Shown here: positions 54,389 through 64,000 of the stretch, piece after piece | Layout: the number at the start of each line of letters is the position of its first letter | Numbering within the stretch: position 1 is the stretch's first letter | Assembly (NCBI GenBank): GCA_964023275.1 | Contig: OZ029916.1 | Location: 48,294,362 to 48,358,361, forward strand | DNA length: 64,000 nt | Direction: 5' to 3' | DNA from: Norana najaformis | Lineage: Eukaryota; Annelida; Clitellata; Crassiclitellata; Hormogastridae | Notes under the pieces: generated by a model | Told to the model about the DNA's origin: nothing | Database searches by the model: none | The model's input: only the letters and a program-made list of their open reading frames with translations | Made by a program: the position numbers and the translations under genes

Positions 54389-55240
54389 TGAACATGTCCA
54401 TGTGTAGTGTTTAGCGGCACCATATTACATTAAGATCTGAGTCTTCGATGGAAAGTTTTTAAAGCTCTCACTCTAATAACACACAAAAATGTATATGGGG
54501 CAGAGGCATCATAAATCGGGGATTGCAACATCTGATTTCCGACGCTGGAGTAATAGTGGTTAGTCTTAGAATCACTTACATTAAAGCTCTCCTAATACGT
54601 CGGACTCCCTCAACCCATTAAGATTCTTTCCTGTCGTCTTCCTTACAGCGTCCTCGGCGATCAGCTACACAAAACAGTTTTTCTCTCCCTGACATTCGAG
54701 ACTATTGGTCTGAATTATTCCAACGTGGTTTCAGCAATTATGCATAAGCTAACTGCAATAGTCTTCCTGTTTACATTACTCATAACAATGTCTCATTATC
54801 TCGTAAAGAGGCTTAAGATCTGCTTGTACCGACTTTCTTGTCTGACGACTGTGACCCACCAGGTCACGCTCAGCCAACCAATTGATGTCGTGTTTTAAAA
54901 TGTATCACTTACTTACTTATTTACTCAGTAGTACTTTTTGTTTAACGACGCTGTGCCATAACGACGATTATCAACTCTCAACGCTTTCCTTATGGCACCA
55001 CCCGACTAAAGGCAGTCGACGAGTTAATGGTCGCCTCGACGGAGTGACAGAGCGCAGCTGATGAATTTGTAGCCTGGTAATTTCGTTTTGTAATTCTAAT
55101 TGTTATAACCTTTCTATGTAAGGCATCATTTGCAAATAGTTTCTAATATCTTGTGACTGCCATGGCATTTACATCGACATCGCTTGACATAAAATTAATC
55201 TGTGACTCACTCAGTTCGTCGATTTAACGGAAATTAGAAT

Positions 55241-55280
55241 TATGTAAAGTTGGTGAAAGCGAATTAAAGGTGTCTAAAAT
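55241..55280 (+). promoter_or_regulatory. TATGTAA plus start box, class E
   Basis: TATGTAA starts at 55241 and GGTGTC at 55269, a spacing of 28. M starts at about 55308. Confidence 0.68.
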
Positions 55281-55545
55281 TATTTATATTTATAGCATCG
55301 TCAAGTGTTTAGCGACATCTTATGGCTGCCAGGGACTTTAAGGCAGACTTGAGTGCAAAACGGGATGTATACATGGCTATTTTGCGTATAGTTCCTGTTT
55401 TACGTTACTGTGTCATGAAAAAAATACCTCAGACTGCAGCCACCCAACTAAAGGCGGTGTCCGAGTTAACGTTTGCATCGACATCACTTGACATGAAAAG
55501 CACCGAGAAGCTGATAATACAGTTGGACTTAACTGAAATTGGGTT

Positions 55546-55585
55546 TATGTAACTTTGGTGAAAGCGAATTAAAGGTGTCTAAAGT
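55546..55585 (+). promoter_or_regulatory. TATGTAA plus start box, class E
   Basis: TATGTAA starts at 55546 and GGTGTC at 55574, a spacing of 28. The unit is a close copy of the one 305 bp upstream. Confidence 0.68.
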
Positions 55586-55658
55586 GCTTTATATTTTTAG
55601 CATGGTCAATTCGTTAACGACATTTAATGGCTGCCAGGGACATTAAGGCAGTCTTGAG

Positions 55659-55797
55659 TGGCCATCGGACTCTTTTTTGGCCATCAGGCTCTTTTGTGGC
55701 CATCAGGCTCTTTTGTGGCCGTCAAGGCTCTTTTGTGTCCGTCAAGGCTTTTCTGTGGCCATTTAGGCTCTTTTCAGTTGCCATAAAGGCTTTTTAG
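55659..55797 (+). repeat. Minisatellite of about 20 bp units
   Basis: GGCCATCAGGCTCTTTTGT and variants repeat about seven times. A looser set continues at 56480-56660 (GGCCACGTGGCTCCTC, GGCCGAAACGGCTCTTTTC). Many units have self-complementary GGCC...GGCT ends. Confidence 0.88.
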
Positions 55798-55869
55798 CGT
55801 ATTTGTATATTTTCGGTAATTTTTCGGTGTTTTGTTTTTCGTTCTTTTTTTCTTTTTTTCTTTTGTTTT

Positions 55870-56160
55870 TACAAAATACAAATGAAATAAAATATATTTA
55901 ACGAAATCAACAAAGACTATATACAAATTAGGTAGGTGCAACAATTACAGGGAGCCAATGTTTACAGACAATACCATTTACTACTAAGATGGTGGTGTCC
56001 TAACAAAGTGGTATAGCCATGTGTATTTTATCAAGTAAAATGACTTAATGTTACAAAAGGTAAAATTGATAAACATATAGAAATGTGAGTTTTTCACACA
56101 GGCCCATGTCGTATAAAAGACATAACATTATCTTTAATAATTATACACTAATAAAGTGAT
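55870..56160 (-). pseudogene. Jockey/I-type LINE 3' end
   Basis: AATCAACAAAGACTATATAC and GGTGCAACAATTACAGGGAG match the 3' region near 38050-38110. A pyrimidine-rich stretch precedes it. Confidence 0.65.
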
Positions 56161-56197
56161 GTTCTAGGCCCGTTAAAAGGTTTGAACTCGACCCGAC

Positions 56198-56236
56198 TAT
56201 ATAAGGAACTAGGTAACGTTTTAAAGGTGTCCAAAT
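56198..56236 (+). promoter_or_regulatory. TATA plus start box, class B
   Basis: TATATAA starts at 56198 and GGTGTC at 56226, a spacing of 28. Confidence 0.76.
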
Positions 56237-57385
56237 GCTACCTTTATCTTTTTTGACGACATCAGCCAGGAACGTATGCCAGGAACGTTTTTGTGAACGA
56301 TACACTAAACCAAAACTTAGTCATTTCAGTAGTAGTAGTAGTAGCTCAGTTTAGCGACATCTTGTGGCATCAGCGGCCGATGCCGCCGTCTTGTGGCGTT
56401 GAATTCTTTTCAGCTTTCTTTTAAATATATGCACATATACATAAATTGTTGAAAACTGTCAAATGTATATTTTCAAATGGCCACGTGGCTCCTCTCGGCA
56501 TTTAGATTTTTTCAAGGTCATATCGGCTATCTTACATGGCCATAGTTATTCTTTTGATGGCCGAAACGGCTCTTTTCTGTTTTTCCTCTTCAAATTATGT
56601 GTTTTTTAAAATTATGCATTGTTTTGTGACCGTATGGGCTCTGTTTGCTAACTTTTTGGCCGCAAAGGCCGATAGTAATTTCTCAGTTTAACGACATCTT
56701 ATGGCATCGAAAGCCGTTGAAGTCGTCCTCCTCCTTTATCCAGGCTTGGGACTGGCACTACCCAAATAAAGGCAGTGGTGGAATTTTGTTTCAATTCAAC
56801 GCAGCTTCTGAATATAAACGGAACAAGGATAACCTTTGTCTACCGTCATTTAATGTATACTATAACTTTTGCCTTAATATTCAGTTTTAGCTTTACATAA
56901 GTAAGCCGAAAAGGAAAAACATTTTCGCTTATTTGCTTTCATATTTTAAATGGCATGCTTTGCTTGTAGTATTTTTTGCATACAGTTTTAAATCTGGTGG
57001 CACCATTAATGAACTTATAATTGTATAGCGCTTCTTCTAGACCACATGGAGTGTTGATAATTGGAAACTAGATGACCTAATAAGAATCACCTACTTCAAT
57101 GTGTACAGAGGGTGTACAACCGACATTGGGCTGCAATCACGAGCCGGAAGAACCGTCCGAAAACTCAAAATCCTGAACAAACTCGTGTAAAACAACATAG
57201 GGACGTCAAATCGGCCAGAGTAGCAGTCAGAAGAACAAAAAATAAGAAAACAGTTCTTTGTGAGTCGAAGTGTAAGAGTTGACTTCGTTGTTTGGTTAAT
57301 GAATTACAGATTTTAAACGAATATGAATAAGTTTACAGGACAACACTGAATACCGTACTGCACCATAGCTTCAATACACGCTGAA

Positions 57386-57499
57386 TAGTAGTTCCTCAGT
57401 TTAACGACATCTTATGGCATCAAAGGCCGTTGCCGTCGCCCTCCTCCTTTATTCAGGCTTGGAACTGGCACTACCCCCAAGCAAGGCAGTGGCGGAGTT
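57386..57499 (-). mobile_element. Short SINE with an empty site in the duplicate
   Basis: ATACACGCT is duplicated at 57374-57382 and 57500-57508 (a few extra bases of the left flank also match). The corresponding point at about 6606-6617 reads CTTCATACACGGTGAAACG without an element. Confidence 0.93.
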
Positions 57500-57530
57500 A
57501 TACACGCTAATTCGGGTGGAAAACGACGAA

Positions 57531-57568
57531 TATAGCGCCGTTAAGAACTGATTTAAAGGTGTCTAAAC
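57531..57568 (+). promoter_or_regulatory. TATA plus start box, class D
   Basis: TATAG starts at 57531 and GGTGTC at 57558, a spacing of 27; it is the duplicate of the site at 6640. Confidence 0.75.
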
Positions 57569-57755
57569 ATAATCTAACATAATTAATATCGTTTAGTGTT
57601 TTGCGACATTTTACGGGTGCCATAGTCGTAAAACTGGTGGTTTCATAATTAGACATTTTCGTTTTTAATCGATAGGGCATGCCCGCTCGTTTCATAACTG
57701 TCTGCCCGTTAACATAAATTTTATAGTTGCTCAATGGTTTGGCGTAACTGATGTT

Positions 57756-57796
57756 TATATATGTTGCCTTAAAAGCGTTTTAAGGGTGTCTAAATC
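57756..57796 (+). promoter_or_regulatory. TATA plus start box, class A
   Basis: TATATA starts at 57756 and GGTGTC at 57785, a spacing of 29. Confidence 0.72.
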
Positions 57797-58154
57797 CAGG
57801 GTATTTCGTGTCATTGTATAGGCTTTAAACAGAATGTCTTGTTGCTGGAATTCGATAGTAATTTTTTACATATTTTTTAAATTTTACATAGCAGTCGTTG
57901 CATATGGTAATTTTGTTTGCAGTTTTAGATTTGAAATCGCTATTAATGAACTTGTGATAAATTAGATCTTCTTCAAGACTTAACAAAGTTTGAATATTTG
58001 GAGCCTGGCTGACCCCATCAGATCTGTGTTCTTCAATGTGCTGAGATGGCGAACAACCATGGAAGTTCTACATGCATCAAAAATATAACTTTTCCATTAT
58101 TATTTTAGACCACAGAAAGAAATAATCCCTCTTTTATTAAACATACTATGGTGT

Positions 58155-58273
58155 AGTAGTAGTAGTTCCACAGTTTAACGACAACTTATGACATGAAAGG
58201 CCGTTTTCGTCGCACTCCTCCTTTATCCAAGCTTGAGACTGCCATTACCCCGAACAAGGCAGTGGCGGAGTTT
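58155..58273 (-). mobile_element. Short SINE with 10 bp target duplication
   Basis: The flanks ACTATGGTGT (58145-58154) and ACTACGGTGT (58274-58283) match but for one base. Confidence 0.9.
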
Positions 58274-58299
58274 ACTACGGTGTTAAAAATGCTTATATT

Positions 58300-58340
58300 T
58301 ATATTTATTGTAGTGAGAGCGTTTTAAAGGTGTCTAAATG
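58300..58340 (+). promoter_or_regulatory. TATA plus start box, class A
   Basis: TATATTT from 58300 and GGTGTC at 58329 give a spacing of 29. Confidence 0.65.
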
Positions 58341-58394
58341 CAGTTTATTTTATGTCGTAATTTGGGTATCATACAGTCTTGCCTTTGCAATAGT

Positions 58395-58590
58395 CTTGTA
58401 GTTAGTAGGAAGCTGAAGCAGCGACGGACAGGACTTGCCAGCCGCCGTCATATGACGAGGCTGAAACAAATTTAAGTAACGCCTCCTAATAATGACAGCC
58501 TCATTGCTGCTTCTACTTCAGTCTTTATTGATTGTTTGCGGATGTTATGATATGATGTTATGATCGTCTACTTCGGATTTAGTGAATGAA
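58395..58590 (+). repeat. tRNA-SINE, partial
   Basis: AGTCTTGTAGTTAGTAGG keeps a decayed A box; the body has AGCAGCGACGGACAGGAC, CATATGACGAGGCTGAAAC and CTACTTCAGTCTTTATTG. Confidence 0.7.
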
Positions 58591-58627
58591 AGAACTATTC
58601 CTTAAAACGATTTGACGCAGCTGCTTT

Positions 58628-58760
58628 ATATATACCGCAACGCAAACGTGTTAAAGGTGTCCTAACGACATCTTATGGCATCAGATGCCGTTGTCGTCGC
58701 CCTCCTAATTTTTCCAGGCTTGGGACTGTCACTACGCCCAAACAAGGTAGTGGCCCATTC
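58628..58760 (+). promoter_or_regulatory. TATA plus start box with SINE joined to the box
   Basis: TATATA near 58628 and GGTGTC at 58656 give a spacing of 28. A SINE-like segment (58664-58755) begins immediately after the box (GGTGTCCTAACGACATC), replacing the usual leader. Confidence 0.7.
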
Positions 58761-59378
58761 AACAAAATAGAGAAAAAACTTCTTTCATAGCGACGGTTAA
58801 ATAGGTTTTAAAGGTGCCTAAAGATACCCTTGTATTTTTAGTGCCTAAACGACATCTTGTTGCTGCTAACCTTACCTCACATTGCAGAAACTAGGGGCTT
58901 GATACACATACCCTATCAAATATTGGAGGGATGGAATCCTACAAGTTAGATGTGGGTAGGAAACATTTTTGTAACAAAGATGACTACAATCGGTCTTTCC
59001 CTTCTTAATCCAGCCTTAGGACGGGCACCACCCGACTAAAGACAATGGCCAAGTTTCTCTCTTGACATGATTCTGAGACTAGCACAGTCTGTATATTGGA
59101 GGCACCTCAAGTGGCGTCTGGATATTCAAACGGGCGGCGGTGGTGAAGGATCTCGCCCGATAAATTAATTGATAACTAGCAGGTGGAGTATTGATTATTA
59201 CAAATGAGAATTTTAACAAGACTATAGTAAAACTGCAATTATAATTGCTGTAAAAAACATAAACAATTGAGGATGGTATTATTATCCATTGTTTAGCGAC
59301 ACCTTGTGGCCTTCGACTTTATTTCTGAAAAATTGTGGCCTCGAAAATTTCATTGCCCCGAAAGAAAGTGAACACTAC

Positions 59379-59418
59379 TATATAGCGTCAGAAAAGCAAT
59401 ATTAAAAGGTGTCTGAAC
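59379..59418 (+). promoter_or_regulatory. TATA plus start box
   Basis: TATATAG starts at 59379 and GGTGTC at 59408, a spacing of 29. Confidence 0.7.
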
Positions 59419-59520
59419 AGATCGTTTCGCAATCAGGGCCGTTGACATCGACTAACTTATCCTTTTCAGTATTTGTCGACCGAAAATGTAAATCATCGAC
59501 GGATCAGAGTCGAATTCTTT

Positions 59521-59590
59521 TATATAGCGCAGGTTTATGGATTTTAAAGGTGCCTTAAGGTGTTTAACGACATCTTGTGGCTGCATGGCA
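59521..59590 (+). promoter_or_regulatory. Compact unit: TATA, box and module M
   Basis: TATATAG starts at 59521 and the box GGTGCC at 59549, a spacing of 28. M starts only 10 bases later (GTTTAACGACATCTTGTGGC, then CGACGTCG). This is the shortest complete unit. Confidence 0.7.
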
Positions 59591-59594
59591 GTCG

Positions 59595-60110
59595 ACGTCG
59601 TCTTTAATAATTCTTTGCAAGCGTTGTTTAGCGCAGTTGATCTCAAGTCCGAATTTATGGGTCTTTTGGTCCAGTATATCCGTTCACATGACTTGGATTT
59701 CAAGGATCTCGGCAGAGAGCCACGTCATTATCATAATCCAGATCAGTGATTCGCTCCACCAAATATATGTACACCCAGCTGTCCTTGTTCAATGATTTCC
59801 TCCATGACCTTATCCATTGGGCGCAGTAACATGTCTGGTGCCATTTTACAACCCTATCACACTTCGCAATCTACCCTGAATCATTTTGATGTTGCACCCT
59901 CAATGCTCAGCGTGTCCGTGAAAAAATTCTTCGATAGGCCAACAATTTTCTCCGGCACTCCCTGAGACAGAAGCAGCCTCCAGATGGCATCACAATCAAA
60001 AGAATCAAAGTTGTCCTCAGATCGACATAGCAATCCACAGCGACTGTCTAAACTCTCTACTAGTTTGAATTTTCCCTCTCTAGGTGAGTATGCATTGCTA
60101 TACATCGGTT
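59595..60110 (-). pseudogene. RTE-type LINE reverse transcriptase core fragment
   Basis: The minus strand gives FDSFDCDAIWRLLLSQGVPE and KIVGLSKNFFTDTLS, then MDKVMEEIIEQGQLGVHI. A decayed catalytic block DLDYDNDVALC follows, where the usual Ala of the YADD motif is Asn, and then GLEINCAK. Stops are present. Confidence 0.8.
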
Positions 60111-61015
60111 GAATTCGCTCTCCTCCCTTCGTCTCATCTGCATCAAGTGTTTCTTAACCCTTTAAAAAAGAGGGGAAAAGGAGGACCGTTCTAACATTCA
60201 AACGATCAGCGGAGGTGAAAGATCTCCCCAATAAATTAATTGAATGTCATCAGGGTCGAGTATAGAGTATGAGAAATGAGAATACGGTTATACTACAGTT
60301 AGAGTGGTGATATGACTCAAAACATTTGATGATGTTATTGTCATCCATTGTTTAACGACGCCTTGTGGCTGTCAGGGCCGTTGACGCCGACTTTCCCTTA
60401 GCTATTTAAATAGTTTTCAGCTGAAAATCGAAACATCATTGTTAGTTCCGAATTAAAGGCAGTGCCGAAGATTTAGACCAATCAAACTTATTGAAACACT
60501 ATCACTGATTGACGAAGCAGCGCCAAATTTATTTAGCATGTTTGATCTTAAAAGAGGTGTGCAACTGTTGCAAACAGCTGCGCTAAAAGTAATGTTTTAT
60601 TTAGGATTTTCTCATTAAAAATGTGTCTTTCTTGAAAATAAATAAAGAAATAACATTGAAATAAATTAGTTCGTCCGTAAGGGCCATCTTGGAGACATCA
60701 AATCCCAAGGAACTGAAAGACTGACGCAACATTTACTCCGTTACCATTGACAACCGAAGACTTCACTCGACGCTGCACATACGGCGACCACGGTTGGTCG
60801 AAAGAGAGGTTGTGCAGTCCACGTGTCTTCAGCGATCTCCGAATTCAAGCGATCGTAGCCTACTTGAAATCGAATCCGGAATAAAATGTGAATTTTATTA
60901 GCTTTTTGATGCTGATCCACATCAATTAATATTTTAAAATTCTTATATTTGTCGTGTTCATTGTCTTGTCTTGTCTTTAGAAATCTTCGATCCGAAGTTG
61001 AACTTGATATAAATC
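60110..61015. other. Degraded class E sequence and unrecognised DNA
   Basis: GATCAGCGGAGGTGAAAGATC and TGAATGTCATCAGGGTCGAG (60200-60260) are class E text and an M copy lies at 60345-60395. A weak TATA/box pair is near 60528/60556. Nothing is recognised at 60600-61015. Confidence 0.45.
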
Positions 61016-61189
61016 ACCTGTCGATAGATCGATGAATGGATTACTACAGTTTAACGACATCTTATGGCATCAAAGACCGTTGGTGTCGGTTGGAAATATT
61101 CTTGTATAGTTCTCACTCTGTCGCCTACGATTCCTCGCTGAGCCGATGAACATATGGCGTTTAAATAGATGTATTACTTACTTACTCAT

Positions 61190-61593
61190 TTATCTCTCCC
61201 GTGTGGTGGGGCTATGCTGGGGCACAGGCTAGAGCTCGGCTCCAGGCTTTGATGCGGAGACTTGTGCGTCTCCTCTATCTTCCTGGGAACTCCCCAACGT
61301 TCGATGAACTCTGTGGCATAGCTGATGCTCGTCTCTTTAAAACAATCTTGAACAACTCAAATCATGTCTTACATCAGCCACTCCCACCGATTAAAACCCT
61401 CAGTTATTCCCTACGGCCCTACACCCATGATCGTATTATTCCTCCTGCTGACAATCTAACGCGTAAATGTTTTATTATTAGGATGTTGTATGAATATTAA
61501 GTTTTCTTGTGTTCTTAAATACTTGTAAACCGATGTGCGATTAGCTATTGGTTAATAAAGAATATACTTACTTACTTACTTACTATACAGGTT
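61190..61593 (+). pseudogene. CR1-group LINE C-terminal end with (TTAC)n tail
   Basis: The frame reads WWGYAGAQARARLQALMRRL, PTFDELCGIADARLFKTIL and RPYTHDRIIPPADNLTRKC to a stop at 61500. The 3' region ends in TTAATAAAGAATATACTTAC and five TTAC units. It is nearly identical to the reversed 3' end at 36093-36215. Confidence 0.85.
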
Positions 61594-61893
61594 TTTGTTT
61601 GACGACGCTGTGTTGTAACAAAAAAAAGATTAGCGAGGCTTCCTACTGGCACCACCCGACTTAAGCCGGTGGCGTATTTAAGGGTTGCGTAGAAGTAGCA
61701 ATAAAACGCATTTCATTATTATACAACTTGGTAATTCGAATTGTAATTGTAGTTGTAACAACTTTTGTACTGCATCCCTTGTGTGAATTTCCATTGTTTA
61801 ACGACATCTTGCGGTGGCCAAGATCCGCTGACGTCGAAATCACGGCAAATATGCCAAAATCTGTCATATTAAAGAAATTAGACGAATGATGCT

Positions 61894-61933
61894 TATATAA
61901 AGCCGGAGAAAGCGAAATACAGGTGTATAAAAT
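61894..61933 (+). promoter_or_regulatory. TATA plus start box, class E
   Basis: TATATAA starts at 61894 and the box GGTGTA at 61922, a spacing of 28. Confidence 0.68.
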
Positions 61934-61954
61934 GCGTTGCATTAATAGAAGCGT

Positions 61955-62029
61955 CGAGGAGGGCGATGGTTGTACAACGGCCTTTGATGCCATAAGATGT
62001 CGTTAAACTGAGGAACTACTACTACTAAT
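61955..62029 (+). mobile_element. 5'-truncated short SINE, plus sense, (TAC)n tail
   Basis: GAGGAGGGCGATGG, CAACGGCCTTTGATGCC and GAGGAACTAC with three TAC units. It lies directly downstream of a class E box, where M normally begins. Confidence 0.88.
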
Positions 62030-62426
62030 ACGACTAACTCTGTCACTGTGTTTGACATTTTTTTGCATATATAGCTGGATTAGGTGTATGTGGTATTTTG
62101 TATACAGTTTAAGATTGGAAGCTGCTATCAATTAACTTATGAATATATAGTGCTGCTTCGAGACCTCAGAGAGTTTGAGTATTTGGATCATAGATGGCCC
62201 CATCAGATCCGCGTACTTTAATGTGAACAGCCATTGTACAACCGATGAAAGGCGGTCATCACGAGCTGGAAGAAACGTCCGAAAACTAAAGATTCCCAAC
62301 AGAATCATGTAAAATAACACCAGGACGTCGAACCAACCACGTTCGGATTCCCAAACACGATATTTCGTTGAAAAGATCTACATCGTTTCGATGACTGACG
62401 TCTATTAAGTCTGTATGTTTATAGTA

Positions 62427-62700
62427 AAACGGGTGTTTAAGATATGCAAATAAAATGGGCGTCTTAACAATCAAGTTGAAACGGCTATCTAAATAATCAA
62501 ATTAAGCTTGGCAGTTTTAGTTTTTGTAATCAACTGAAAAAAATGGATATAACAAATATTTTGCAATTTTTTGTTATTTTGTTTAACTTTAGTAGCATAT
62601 GTGATTTTTCGCATAAAGTATTACAGCGATAGCGGCCATTAGTGAACGTACACTTATATAGCGCTGCTTCGAGACATCACAGTTTGGGTGTTTGAAGACT
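62427..62700 (+). repeat. Class C unit
   Basis: GTAAAACGGGTGTTTAAGAT, ATGGGCGTCTTAACAATC, GAAACGGCTATCTAAATAATC and the AT-rich body with TTGGCAGTTTTAG follow in class C order. No proper TATA lies at the expected distance. Confidence 0.7.
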
Positions 62701-63612
62701 AGACGACCAAGTCAGATCCGCGTACTTTGTTGTGTATAGCCGGTGTACTCATCATGTACCTGAGTTGGTTTGGGACAGAAATATTGAAACATATCAGCCC
62801 TTGCGAGGAAGTGAACCCTAACCTTCGGGGTCGACAGTTCACCGTAATATATATGCAGGCCTTGTTAGCAACATTGTCCATCTGGAACTAGATTTCAGTA
62901 AACTGGTCTCGTTAACTACATTGGTTAAAGTAACGTCAACGCGCCGTTGTTTCTTTAATTAAGAGATTTTAATCTCCGGCTAGCACCGGACACCTTCATT
63001 GATGTGACGCCCATTCAAACTGGCAGCAGTGATGAATTGTAATTGTAATTGAAATCGAACATCTATAAAGCGCCACTTAGGAAACAGTGGCGCTCCCGAC
63101 TTGAACAAACAAAAAGGATTTAACCTTTGAAGGATCTCACCCGATTAATTCATCGGAAAAAAATTAACAGGGTCGAGGCCATACGGTCGTCATAGAAAAC
63201 ATTTTATCGACGTCAACGGCCATTGCTGCCATACAGACGTCTACTCCTACTACCAGCATTTCACAACACTCAGTGTTTAAAGCCATTTTACTTTTCCCAT
63301 GGTCGTAAACTGATTTTTTCTCGAAAATATCGGTTTTATTTGATATTACGTATCTGCTCGTTTCCTTCTGCGCTTCATTGCTACATGTTTATAACGACAT
63401 CTTGTGTTGCAAGGTCGTTCACATCGACCTAAAACTTTTAGTTTTTTTCATTGGGGAAAACCCAGCGATTAATTTCCAATGGTTTAACGACATACTATGG
63501 CATCAAAGCCGTTGACGTCGATGGGAACAAATGTTTTTCTACACTTTTCACATTTAATTGTATTTGTTGACTCGACAACAAAACGCAGCTGAAAATTATT
63601 TTGACTGCAAAA

Positions 63613-63960
63613 AACGTTTTAAGGGTGTCTAAATTCAGCCCATTTTATGCCATTATTTGGTTTTTAAACAGAAAGCGAGATGGTCTATTGGTTACGCGGT
63701 GGTCAAATCCAGGGCAGAAATTTGTTTCAAGATCTCGGCTCCACTTGCGCCCCCTACCTAAGTCAGCTATAATGAGTAGTACACTGGCCATTACTGGGGA
63801 GATGAGGCAGCGAGGAAGAGGACTTACCTCCCACACTCTTATGCCGAGACTAAGAGAAATTAAATTGCAAAGGTTTCATAATCGTGACTGTCTCATAACT
63901 GTTTCTTCTTCAGTTTTCATCGACATCTTATTTTTGCCAGAATCATTTACCTCGATCTTG
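63613..63960 (+). repeat. Class A unit: start box and tRNA-derived SINE
   Basis: The box AACGTTTTAAGGGTGTCTAA is at 63615-63634 with a weak ATTATTTT 28 bases upstream. The SINE has GGTCTATTGGTTACGCGG, CAAGATCTCGGCTCCACTTG, CGCCCCCTACCTAAGTCAGC and GATGAGGCAGCGAGGAAGAG, ending TCGACATCTTATTTTTGCC. Confidence 0.8.
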
Positions 63961-64000
63961 CCTAATAAATTTCGTAATGAATAAAACGTGGCGATTTGAG

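Larger units (their letters stand above)
56603..57738 (+). repeat. Segmental duplicate of 5.84-6.83 kb
   Basis: This copy matches 5842-6835 through the SINE at 56670-56787, the AT-rich class C body and the class D unit. It holds an additional SINE. Confidence 0.8.

Noticed and set aside
59881-60105. Independent small gene on the minus strand
   Set aside because: The sequence is the core of an RTE reverse transcriptase and continues out of frame on the downstream side.

Overview
The window looks like nuclear DNA from a multicellular animal, most likely a marine or other invertebrate. It is AT-rich and has no operons. It carries spliced THAP-type genes with GT/AG introns, many decayed non-LTR retrotransposons of RTE, CR1/L2 and Jockey/I type, tRNA-derived SINEs, microsatellites and a complete P-type DNA transposon. 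The species cannot be named from the sequence. No ordinary host gene is secure; every recognisable protein belongs to a transposable element or may do.

The dominant structure is a long, mostly same-strand array of short promoter-like units. Each unit has a TATA-type element on the plus strand. Exactly 27-29 bases after its first T comes a conserved box, consensus TTTAAAGGTGTCTAAA (the distance is measured to GGTGTC). About 40-65 bases further on there is usually a second module, M, of the type AACGACATCTTRTGGC...GCC...GTTGACGTCG. I counted 43 units with a clear TATA at the right distance, plus about 15 degraded ones, spread from 1.3 to 63.6 kb. They fall into five classes by downstream sequence. 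A: the box is followed by a tRNA-derived SINE. B: box GGTGTCCAAATGC, then M. C: box ACGGGTGTCTAA, then a long AT-rich body. D: box GGTGTCTAAACATAA, then an M variant. E: box after GAAAGCGAATTAAA, then M and an old SINE-like segment. The constant spacing resembles TATA-to-start geometry, so each unit may be or have been a small transcription unit. Function is unknown.

Mobile elements sit inside this array. A 110-115 bp SINE, usually on the minus strand with a (TAC)n 3' tail and 9-14 bp target duplications, occurs about 35 times and shares its 3' half with module M. At 36.8 kb it has split a TATA from its box, and at 43.3 kb the box itself became the target duplication. A P-type element (16751-20504) has perfect 34 bp terminal inverted repeats, a 7 bp target duplication and a two-exon THAP transposase of about 907 residues; it interrupts a class E unit. 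A second THAP gene with three exons on the plus strand (21049-22414) lies between TIR-like arms at 20988-21029 and 24214-24256.

Layout. 0-1.3 kb: RTE-type LINE remnant. 1.3-7.9 kb: array, with an RTE insert at 3.46-4.07 kb. 7.9-9.6 kb: low-information DNA, an unrecognised protein-like frame and (TA)n. 9.6-13.4 kb: array with a five-copy tandem SINE block and an inverted stretch. 13.4-15 kb: LINE, MITE and gag remnants. 15-20.9 kb: array and P element. 21-24.3 kb: THAP gene. 24.3-26.3 kb: array and LINE ends. 26.3-28.1 kb: LINE nested in LINE. 28.2-38 kb: dense array. 38-39.9 and 47.2-49.8 kb: two parts of Jockey/I-type LINE on the minus strand, with array and other LINE remnants between them. 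49.8-64 kb: array with further LINE ends. A segment of about 1 kb at 5.84-6.83 kb is duplicated at 56.6-57.74 kb and supplies an empty site for one SINE.
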